From Haematococcus lacustris (lineage: Eukaryota; Chlorophyta; Chlorophyceae; Chlamydomonadales; Haematococcaceae), in the NCBI GenBank assembly GCA_030144725.1, contig JASKMD010000018.1, positions 3,453,114 to 3,517,113 of the forward strand: a stretch of DNA of 64,000 nt, written 5' to 3'. The first letter of the stretch is position 1, and every line of letters begins with the position of its first letter. Shown here one piece after another: positions 23,958-33,207 of the stretch. Under the pieces are notes generated by a model that saw only the letters and a list, made by a program, of their open reading frames with translations, had not been told where the DNA came from and searched no databases. The position numbers and the translations under genes are program-made.

Positions 23958-24793
23958 GACACCATGTCAGCCACCATGTGTGTGCCTTGTGTGCATGGCT
24001 GCCGTTGGAAGAGAAGATGGCTGAGCTGTCCATGGAGCGGCACAATCATGCCAAGCAGCTGGTGGTCTTCTTTGGCGCTGCTAGCATTGGCACAGCGGGA
24101 GGGTGGGGTGCTGATGCGGTGTTGCGTACCTACCGCAATGTGGTGTGCAGGCCCAGGGGCACAGACCAGCTGCGGGGCATGGTGGTGCTCGTGGATGAGC
24201 ACCGCACCACCCGGGTCAACGCAGCAGTGAATGGCAAGCAGCCCTGTGAGGTGGAGCTGAACACACTCAGTGCCACAAGACCCGCAGGCTGGAAGCCCCC
24301 AGCAGGGCAGGTGGAACAGCGCTTGCTGCGCCCAGCCTGGAGCCAGCAGCGTGACCAGCCAGTGCGGGGCATGATGTGGTGCCCAGTAGTGCCCCCCCGC
24401 AAGCCCCCACAGGCCCCACGCAGCAGCCAGGAAGCCACACAGCCAGCAGCCTCAGAGCCAGGACCCAACACTCCCCAGCAAGCCAAGCGCAGCAAGCGCA
24501 CCAAGGCTGAGCCAGGGGCAGCTGAGCCCACTGAGGGCGAAGGCAAGGGCAAGGCTGCCAAAGCCAAGCCAGCTCCACAGCCAGGCAGGTGGCTGGACAG
24601 GGACTGCAATGCAGCACTCAACATGCAGCGCATTGGGGAGAGCAGGTGGCGCCCGCTGAAGCTGTGCTACTGGCCAGACCAGGGAGCTTTGCCAGCCAAG
24701 GGCAAGGAATACCCTGGCCTGGGCTACAAGCGGCTGCGAGACAAGCCACCAAAGGCTCAGCAGCAGCAACAGCAGACTGCTACGGCACAGTAA
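23958..24793 (+). CDS. Fanzor/TnpB-like RNA-guided-nuclease homologue, C-terminal half, open frame
   Basis: The open frame runs to a TAA at 24791-24793, with the first ATG at 24017. It contains VVFFGAASIGTAGGWGADAV, then VVLVDEHRTTRVNAAVNG, a long Pro/Lys/Ala-rich linker, and GRWLDRDCNAALNMQRIG with tail LGYKRLRDKPPK and a Gln run. DE.RTTR followed by DRDxNAAxN is the order seen in TnpB and Fanzor proteins, where the zinc finger and RuvC-III lie. The usual four zinc-finger cysteines between them are not seen; only isolated Cys residues remain. The N-terminal half and RuvC-I are absent because the inserted copy starts at about 23958. TnpB/Fanzor proteins cut DNA guided by an RNA made from the 3' end of their own locus. 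Assignment is by motif reading only. Confidence 0.6.
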
Positions 24794-24805
24794 TGTGTTC
24801 CCCCT

Positions 24806-25045
24806 TTGTTGAGCTGTCATCAGCTTACAATTAGTGCATGCAGGTCATGCCAACTCTACACGTTGCCCTAACGGGTCAGGCAATAGTGTAGGTGGTAGGC
24901 GGGCTCATGTGCCATGTGCACTGGGTTTGCTCCACACAGCCCAAAAACACTGTTGAGTCGGATCCAGTTAGTGGCTGCTAGTATTCCCGCTAGTGGCTGC
25001 TAGTAGGCTCAAATGGAGGCCCTAGTGAGGGACAAGAGGGCTGTA
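24806..25045 (+). repeat. 240-bp conserved 3' segment downstream of the Fanzor-like frame, copy 1
   Basis: The block begins about 13 bases after the stop codon near TTGAGCTGTCATCAGCTTAC and ends GAGGGACAAGAGGGCTG. It matches 25751-25990 in the same orientation over almost its whole length, with a variable number of GTGGCTGCTA units near the end. In TnpB and Fanzor loci this is where the guide (omega) RNA is encoded, so it is a candidate for that RNA or simply the element's 3' untranslated region and terminus. Confidence 0.7.
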
Positions 25046-25054
25046 AGACTGGTT
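25039..25054 (+). repeat. Right target duplication of the nested Fanzor-like insertion
   Basis: This is the second copy of GGCTGTAAGACTGGTT. The duplicated 3' segment at 25751-25990 also ends in GGGCTG, so the first three to five bases may belong to the element, leaving a true duplication of 11 to 14 bases. Confidence 0.7.
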
Positions 25055-25734
25055 TAGCAGCCCTGGGAGCCTTGGTGCGCCGATTGGGCTCGGTTGCCTT
25101 CTTAGCCGTGGCGCGCTTGGCTAGCAGGGGGATGCTTGATTCAGGCTCTGAGGCTGCTGCCTGTGTGGCCAGCTGGCTGCATGGGGCACTTAAGGGCACC
25201 ATGTCAGGCCCTGCACTGGCCGATCACGCTGCTGGCTCCAGGCTGGGCGCACTTGGTGGAAGTCCACCTGCCCTGCTGAAGGGGTCCAGCTTGCAGGCCT
25301 GGTGGGCTGGCTGTGGTCCAGCTCCTCCTCACAGGGCTGGGGGCTGTTCATAGCTGAACTTACCCAGCTGGTGCAGAACTCATCCATGATCAACACCATG
25401 CATGGATGCCTGTTTGTTGGCTTCATGCTGTGGGCCTCCACACCACCTTGAGGCAGGCATGCAGCACAGCCTTGGCATCCCATCCCACCCGTGTGCACAT
25501 GCAAGCAATGTCAAACTTGCTGCGCAGCTGGCATGTCTGGCATGTCAAACCTGCTAAAAGCAAGTGGCAACTTCTTATCATGCCACCTTCCTCCCCACCC
25601 CCCCTCTCCCCCTGCCAGCCCAGCCCCTACCCTCCCCACACCCCACCCCCTTTCGCTCCTGACATTGTGATTATCACACTAGACCCTCCCCATGCCCAGG
25701 CCCCTCCTCCTCCAGCATTCTTCCCTGCTCAAGT

Positions 25735-25992
25735 GTGTGCCCCCCCCATCTGAGCTGTCACCAGCTTACAATTAGTGCATGTTTTGTCATGCCAACTCTA
25801 CATCATAGCCCTCGGGTCAGGCAATAGTGTAGGTGGTAGGCGGGCTCATGTGCCATGTGCACTGGGGTTACTCCACGCAGCCCAATAACACTGTTTGAGT
25901 CGGATCTAGTTAGTGGCTGCTAGTGGCTGCTAGTGGCTGCTAGTAGGTACTCAAATGGAGGCCCTAGTGAGGGACAAGAGGGCTGCAACGTA
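25735..25992 (+). repeat. 240-bp conserved 3' segment, copy 2 (no adjacent intact coding frame)
   Basis: This is a second copy of the segment at 24806-25045, including CAATAGTGTAGGTGGTAGGC and the GTGGCTGCTA repeats. Sequence similarity starts a little earlier, at the C-rich run after GTGTGTG near 25735. The sequence to its left is C/T-rich and not clearly coding, so this looks like an extremely 5'-truncated copy of the same element. Confidence 0.7.
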
Positions 25993-26860
25993 GCATCATG
26001 ATGATAACTACTAGCTCGCTGCGTAGCTGCTACTTTTCATAGTTTTGCGGTGTCCGGGCTTGCCAGCTGCCCCGCCCTGCCCAAACAGCTGCCTTGACCA
26101 GCCAGCTGCCCTGCTCCGCCAGCTGCCCTGACGTGTCGAGACACAGGTCACAAGTATGGCGTGAGAGCTTTACAGCTCCCCGCGTCTTAGCTTACGCCCC
26201 AGCCACGCAGGATCAAATGACTGACGCTTAATCCCATGGTCGTTGGTGCATGTCCTGCTCTGCCGGGCAAATGCCATGCCCACATGCTCAAACGTCACGC
26301 CTTTTGCCAGGGAGGCAGCGTCTTATGCTTTGCGCAATATTGTCGCGTCATGCTACGCAAGCTCTGTCTCACGGCGTGCAGCACCATGCTCCACGTTGCG
26401 TTCTTGTCACTCGCGCTCAGCCTCGGACGCACGGCGAGTGGCGAATGGCTTGATGGGCGCGCCACGTGCGTAGCAACACGGCACTAGCAGTACTAGTAGC
26501 ATTACGCCGCGACTGACCTCATGCATGTACGGCGCAGCATGTACGGCGCCCCCGCAGAAGTCACGGCGCTCCTGGACACTTTACGCGGACCAGGATCATA
26601 TGGTGATAGCCCACCACCAGGGCGTACAGCTCCCTGTGCCACCTTAACCCTAAAGCCATGGCTGTAGCTGTAGCTGATGATCATCCCACCATGGTCCATG
26701 GCACATCAGAAAGGATTACCCTGTGTCAGGCCTGCAGCCAAGCAGTTGCAAGGCTGACGCCTTGCAAATATGCCAGCCCCATGCCATGACTCTTGCACTC
26801 TGGCCTTGTAGACAGCAGGATATTGTTTCTATGAGCCGGGCGCAGCCCCTGCCTGACTGT
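25993..26860. other. Gap upstream of the expansin-like gene
   Basis: No domain was recognised. The signal-peptide exon and 5' exons of the downstream expansin-like gene should lie here or further upstream, but I could not identify them. A few short AGCTGCC-rich runs occur near 26060-26130. Confidence 0.4.
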
Positions 26861-26866
26861 GCGCAG

Positions 26867-29800
26867 GGGTGCTGGAGTACGGCAGCTGTGGGTTCACAAA
26901 CAAGCCACAGGTGCGGTCACCCTGGCATCACTCCAAGGGCAGGCCAGGGCAGGCAGTGGTTGCACCGGGCTGCAGAGTACCGGCGGGGCATTGATGGCCG
27001 GGCCCGCAAGAATGCATAGGGCCTAGTAGTGTTACACAGGCTGTTAGCCTTTAAGCAATTATGCTGTTAGTTTTAATGAGGAGCCCAGTGGTCTGTCCCG
27101 GGAAAGTGCCACCGCAGTGGGGTTTGCAGTCATCAAGGGTGCGACCGAGGATGCTACAACATGTTTGTAGTAGCTGAGTGAGATTACCCACAAGCCGACA
27201 TGTCGTTCCTTGTTGAATGAATTTTGTTGGTCTGGCATCACACTCACCAGCTGCCCCATCACGCATTATGCTTTGTAACGCATAGCAATGTAGACTTGCC
27301 CAAACTCCTCTGCAGCGAGTGCCTCTGTCGCAGCACATATGACTCCTACAAGTTGACCAGGCTGTGTGTCTTGGTGCCTCACTGATGCCCTGGCCCTGCC
27401 CTCATCAGGATGTGGGGCGATAGACGTTGGCATGAAACACATGCTCTCACGTACACAGCAGCTCAAACAGTACCTAGTGCACACTACTATGCGGCAGGCT
27501 GTTGGGCTTGGGTGCTCAGTCTCGCAGGCGTTTGCATCTCACTCCCAACCACTCCTTGCCCAAGGCATCAGCCGCTGGTCAGTCAGGCCATGAGCATGGC
27601 TTCACTGGCCCCTCCTGCCCAGGGAGGTTGAGGGTTGAGTTGCTGACCCTGTGCACACATCCATGCCGTCACTGTCCATGAAGGCGTTCTGACGTGTGTG
27701 CAGGGCACCCTACCGTACCCTAGGGATGCTGTGGCAGCCAGTGCGGACACCAACTCTGACTACCCAGGGTCGTGCGGGCGCTGCTACGAGATTCGCTGCA
27801 AGACGGGCTACATCTTGGGTCAGTGCAACACCACAATTGGGATGGCGGGTTGGCAATGCCTGGCAGGGGTGGTGGCAGTGTTGGCAATGGTAATGGTGGT
27901 GGTGGCGATGGTGGTGGCAGTGAGTGGGACTGCCTGCCTCAACTGACATCGGCTGCAGCACCAACATGGTCGTCCACCTGCCTTCCCACTAGCCTGCCCT
28001 GGCAGTTGCGCAGCTAGGCTAGACAGCGGTGGCAGCATATTGCAGCATATCTGAGGTATAGAGAACAATATAGGCGTCAATATGTTTTTATAACTCGGGT
28101 CAGTTTACCAAGGTCGCAAAGTGCAAGCAGCTTGTTTCGCGTGTCTCGCAGTGTACCGCAAGCCACGAGTGTGCCAATTGCATGTATGGCTTGCACCTCG
28201 CAAGCTGCAACTCGATTACCCAACTAATGCAACCTCAACGTAGCCACTGCGACTCTACGCGATAGCTTAGCGGACATGTTGCCAAGCTGGCATGTATACT
28301 TATAACCGCCAGGCTGGCACGTGACTAGAAGCTACGTCGTTCGTAGCTAGTCAGGTATAAGTAAGCCGCTCAGGAGAGGGATGAGGTTGAGAAAGGCGAG
28401 TTGAGCCAGTCGATATGTGTCGAGGCGGCAATTGGTAATTGTCTAGCGGCAAATGATAAATGCCGAGCGGCAAAGTAAGCTTTTCGCAATAAGTGTCGGG
28501 AAGCGCTTGGTCGAGCAACTGCGTTGCGGATGCGTTGGTCGTAGTTTTGGTCAACGTGGGATGGGGTCGGTTACGGGAATGTGAAACCTTAGATATACTA
28601 CATAATCGCCTTGACCTCGCGCAATTAGCGACCTAATGGCCTCGTTCCCGGCTCTGCTACCATACATGCTGCGCCTCGGCATGTATGTGCGCGCCACCTC
28701 GGCCATTAGTTTCGCATAATGTTCTTGGACCGCCAATTATCTACTACATATTGCAGCTGTGGCAGCAGTGGCAGCAGTGGCAGCAGTTGCAGCGGTGGCA
28801 GCGGTGGCAGCCGTGGCAAAAGTGTTTGTATCTTGTAGTGCTTACTCTTTACGATCTTACTTGAACAGGATCTCTTCTATAGTTCGTACACCTTGATCAG
28901 TGGTGCTGGAGCTGTGTGGCTGTGGCCGCCGACAGTGCCATTTCTTGCTGGCCGTCTCTGCACCCAGCAGCCAGCTACCAACAGGCTGCTGGTCACTCTG
29001 GGGTGCACTCAATGGGCCGCTGGTGCTGTGGGACTGTGTATTTTCTAATGTAAAGGATTTAATTGCCAGCCTGGTTTGACTGCTTGGCTGTGCCCATCAG
29101 CAATCTCGGGTGCAGACTGGCTGCACCATCTGCCAGCGTGCCCGCATCAATGTCATAGGATGAGGGTGAAGACTGGTCATGACTGCCTGCATGGCTCCCC
29201 ATGTACCTGCATGGTGACCTTGTTGCCTGGTCAGACAACACGGGGTCGCCCATGCGGCTGGAGATCTTCCCCAATGGCACCATCAATGCTGTGGGCTACT
29301 ACCAAGTGGATGGCTCCCGCCTGCCCGCCATCAGGGCAGCCATCAGGGACTCGCAGGGCAGGTGGGCTGCCAGCACCAGACCAATACCACCCCAGCACCA
29401 ACCCATCACATCAACTGACTCAGCACAGCAACTTGCCGCATGGTGCATGGTAGCATGGTGGGCGGCTATGCTTGCGCTGTTGCGCATCTTGGCATATGTA
29501 GCCCTGCCAGCATCCCAACTTTGCCTTCCACCTTGCACCGCCCGCTGCCCTGCCCTGCCCTGCCCTGCCCTGCCCTGCCCTGCCCTGCCCTGCCCTGCCC
29601 TGCCCTGCCCTGCCCTGCCCTGCCCTGCCCTGCCCTGCCCTGCCCTGCCCTGCCCTGCCCTGCCCTGCCCTGCCCTGCCCTGCCCTGCCCTGCCCTGCCC
29701 TGCCCTGCCCTGCCCTGCCCTGCCCTGCCCTGCCCTGCCCACCTCCCCGGCTCGCCCTGCTATTGATTCAGATCCTATGCAGGCAACCCTGCTGCCCCGG

Positions 29801-30088
29801 AAGGTCGCTCCTACACACAATGCCATGACAGCGACAAGACAGTCAGAGTGCGCGTCATTGACAGCTGCCCCTGCACCCAGGTGTGACCTTGTGTGACCAG
29901 GTATGACTCATGTGACCAGGTGTGGTGGAACGAGGGTGGTGGTATGTTTAGCAGCTGAGCAAGATGGTGTAAGCAATTGCGAGACCAAGGAAAGTCATTT
30001 AGTGTTTGACATGGTCTCTGACACGTAGATCTGCTGCTCCTCTACCATGCCCGGGCATCCCATGGTCCCCGGCATGTTGCTGCTGCTG

Positions 30089-30124
<36 letters not shown>

Positions 30125-32564
30125 AACCTGGGATCAGGTGCTGCCTGATGGTGCCCCTGGCGTAAAGCCTGGCGGGGAGGTGCGGCGCCAGGAGTGGTGC
30201 TGTGGACCTATGCCGCACTTTGACCTGTCCTGGTGGTAAGGCTGGTTAGTATGGCCCGAGTTGGTAGACTCAGGGAGGTTAGTCAGTGATGAGGTGGTGA
30301 GGTTGGTTAGTGGGCTGAAGTTCACATCACTAGGGACCTGGGTCCAGGGAAACATTACGACGCCCTATACCGGTTTTATGTATTGCTGATTTGCAATGCA
30401 AATGAGGCCCTAACCTGGACATACTAGCCCTACCCTGTGGGCAGTGGAACCCCAAAGCTGGGTTTGAAGGATAAGGGAGGCAGGGCAGGGGGAGTGAGAG
30501 GGGTGAGGTGAAACAGTGAGACACACAAAAAATAGTGTGCGTAGTACGAGTGATGTGTCGCGTGTTAGGTGTGATGCACAAAGCGCAGGCGCAAGCAACA
30601 GAATGAACAGAAAAGGTCCGCCAATTGCTTTTCCCGACCCAATCCCAGACCACTGCTGCCCACTGCCGTTGTGGCTGGCGCAGGGCCTTTGAGCAGCTGG
30701 CCCACCCCCTCTCCGGCTCCATGATGCTTCAGTATCGGCCTGTGGACTGCGACTCCGGTGCCCCCCTCCCGCCCAACTTCATCTCCAAGGTCATCTACGG
30801 CAGCCGAGGCATGCGACCAGGCTGGAGTTGGGAGGGCTATGGTGTGGCAGACGCGCAGCTCTCTGTGCCAGGCAAGTGGGCAGCAGTGCCCGGTGCCAGC
30901 ACTGCATGCAACATGGAAGGTTAACAAACGCTGGATGGTGAGGTGAGGTGAGGTGAGGGAGGTGTTGCTGCGGCTGCCTGTCGTACAGGGGTAGGACCCA
31001 CTGGTGGTGCTGCTACTTGCCTGGACGTCACCCCTGGGGGAGGGTTGACCTTGCGCATGCGGCGTGGCAGCGAGCCTGGCTTCCAGCCGTTCAAAAACGC
31101 GCAGCGTGTCGACTTTTGGATTAGGCCCGGGGGCAGCAGCAATGGCCCAGAGGCTGCGTCAAAGCCTCAATGCCAGGTGGGTGGGCAGGGAGGAAGGTCT
31201 GGAGGCAGTCTGGTAGCATGGGTGGAGGTGGACAAGCAGGCAGGCTGGCTAGTTTTCTTGGCATATGGCCAGGCAGACTTGCAACGGAGTGGTGCAGTTC
31301 GCAAAGCGACCCATTTCATAGCGCAAAACGAGCTCCAAAACATGGCGTTCCTAGCGAACGCTATATATAGTGCTTAGAAAAACACTGCTTTACAGGGCAT
31401 GAGTGTGGGCAGGTGGTGCAGGCTGTGGGGTCCCCACCTCCCTGCCTTGCTGCACCCTTACAAGCCTATGTGTTGGGGTAGCACCACATCGCTCAAATTG
31501 CATGCAAACTCAGGCACAGAAGCCGCTCCAGCTGAGTGGGGGGCCAGGGGCAGTCGGCATAGGCTGGTAAGCGAGCTGCAGGGAGGGGCATGCCTCGCTT
31601 TATAGGGCTTTGCGGTGGCCAATCCGCTTGCTATGATTGGCTATCCAGCCAGGTTCAGTGGCTTGCTACTACCTGTTGTGGAACATTGCTTTCAAACACA
31701 AAGCTGTGTCACACAAAGGACTAGAGGCTAGAGGATAAGGCTGGTGCCGATCACAATGCCCCTGATGCTGCCACCACAGTGTGCTGGACCACTATGGTCT
31801 TATTTAAAGTGAATTGGTGGTTGATTAGTATAAAAAAATGATGGTTATGGTAGTGGTAATGGTGGTAATGGTGTTAATGGGAAAAGTAGTGATGGCGATT
31901 ATGCTTGCAGGATACTAGGTGATTGAGGGTTGCACCAGTAATGGGGGTAGGGGTGGGGCGTGGTGGGGTCTGCTGCTGCTGCTGTTGCTGCTGTGCCAGT
32001 TAGGTGCTTGCGATGCGTTGGGGTAATAGTAGCTGGCCCTGGCCCCGCAGGTCACACAGTTCAAGCTGTTCCTCATGGTGGACAGCGTAGCCAAGCAGCA
32101 GTGAGTAAGGGCAGCAGGGCAGCATGGCAGCAGCAGACACTCAGCCCAGCCCAAGAGGTGCTTGATCTAGGCACTGCCCACGATGAAGTAGCCAGGGTTC
32201 AAAAGGACGCCTTGATGGCATGCCTGTGGCTTTGCAGCTATGCCAGATGCCATGTAATGCTGCCCTCTGATGCACGCCAACGACTCCCTTCACGCCAGTA
32301 TGACCCATGCCACCGCCACACTTCCTTGCATTTGGATGACAACCTGTGATATGTGCGTCCAGGTACTGCTTCAAGGAGGTGGTCCTGGGAGTGGACGTGC
32401 AGCCAGTCACTGCGGCGAACGGCTGGCTCAACTTCCAGGTCGACATGGCGGCTTTTCAATGCTCGGGGGCATTGGAACCCGACCGGCTCAACCGCCTCGA
32501 CTTCCAAAATATCGGCACCAGCAGCTGCTCTTTCTGCCTGACCGGTCTAGAAATCGTCGCCTGA
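26867..32564 (+). CDS. Expansin-like protein (double-psi beta-barrel plus C-terminal domain), 5' end not found
   Basis: Eight exons join in phase: 26867-26910, 27704-27818, 29783-29880, 30138-30235, 30684-30871, 30989-31176, 32051-32100 and 32363-32564. The expansin barrel is visible in order: GVLEYGSCGFTNKP, SCGRCYEIRCKTGYILG, TVRVRVIDSCPC, EWCCGPMPHFDLSWWAFEQL and HPLSGSMMLQYRPVDC. The HFD motif and the DSCPC Asp match the conserved expansin/GH45-like site. A C-terminal domain follows (LTLRMRRG, RVDFWIRPGG, VTQFKLFLMV, YCFKEVVLGVDV) ending in a Cys-rich stretch. Expansins are secreted wall-loosening proteins without strong hydrolase activity. The signal peptide exon was not found. The intron after 30871 uses a GC donor. 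Introns of 0.8 and 2 kb hold repeats. Confidence 0.83.
28745..28820 (+). repeat. 9-bp GGCAGCAGT-type repeat in an expansin intron
   Basis: GTGGCAGCAGTGGCAGCAGT and variants repeat about eight times. It lies inside the 2-kb intron 27819-29782. Confidence 0.8.
29080..29420 (+). other. Coding-like orphan segment inside an expansin intron
   Basis: The plus strand is open and protein-like: HGDLVAWSDNTGSPMRLEIF, then PNGTINAVGYYQVDGSRLPA. It sits within the intron between expansin exons 2 and 3 and is not needed to join them in phase. It could be an alternative exon, an exon from a captured gene or chance. I recognise no family. Confidence 0.3.
29542..29740 (+). repeat. (TGCCC)n pentanucleotide satellite in an expansin intron
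   Basis: About 39 near-perfect tandem copies of TGCCC end 43 bases before the acceptor of exon 29783-29880. Confidence 0.95.
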
Positions 32565-33207
32565 CAGGAGCAGACAGTGGCGACAGATGCTAGTCGTTAG
32601 TGCGTCACCGTGCGCCAGCATGACAGCTTGCATGATTTGAGTTGAATCATTTACACAGGGAATGTAGCAGGCTATGTAGGCAGTCTGCATGTACATAGTT
32701 TAGACCTGTTGAGCACAGTATTTGTAAGCTCCAAGAAACTAGAAGGTTGTAGTTGCGAACCTTTGCACTGGGTCATGGACAGTAACCTGACGAAGGAGGC
32801 AAATTATGAAGTATTGGAAGGTGTAGGACATGTAGACAGGTTGCCGTATTGACAAGGTGGCGACATGGAACGACATGGGATTTAGATGAAACTGAAGCTG
32901 TGATTAGGGTACGCCCATAGAATTCTAGGTGGCTCGGAATCCTAGAAATTTTTCCTGTGCCTAGAAACCTAGAAATAGAATTCTAGGTTGGCCGGTCGCT
33001 CCTTAGCTGTGATGCAAACGCATGCGGACTCCACAAATGTTCTCAACGTTCAGCATTGTACTTGAGAGGCCGGCAAACAGCGACAACTGCAATGACTAAA
33101 CAATAAGGCAAGTGCTCAGCATGCTATCAAATGGTCGTTGCTACATGGAGCAAGCTTGACCCATGGCTGGCACGAGTTCACCCCCTCACTCCTAGACAGG
33201 GCAATCA

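Larger units (their letters stand above)
23830..25560 (-). pseudogene. Fanzor/TnpB-like pseudogene, split by a nested insertion
   Basis: The minus strand from 25560 downward carries blocks of the same family as the plus-strand copy: GWDAKAVLHACLKVVWRP, then in another frame MDEFCTSWVSSAMNSPQPC, then RPAWSQQRDRPVQGLTWCP and a Lys/Ala-rich linker ending AAKPVLQ at about 25045. The matching RuvC-III block resumes at about 23945 as GGWVIRGCNASLIMQHIG. The sequence in between (23958-25040) is a plus-strand copy. The catalytic DRD is changed to IRG and at least two frame changes are visible, so this copy is dead. Confidence 0.6.
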
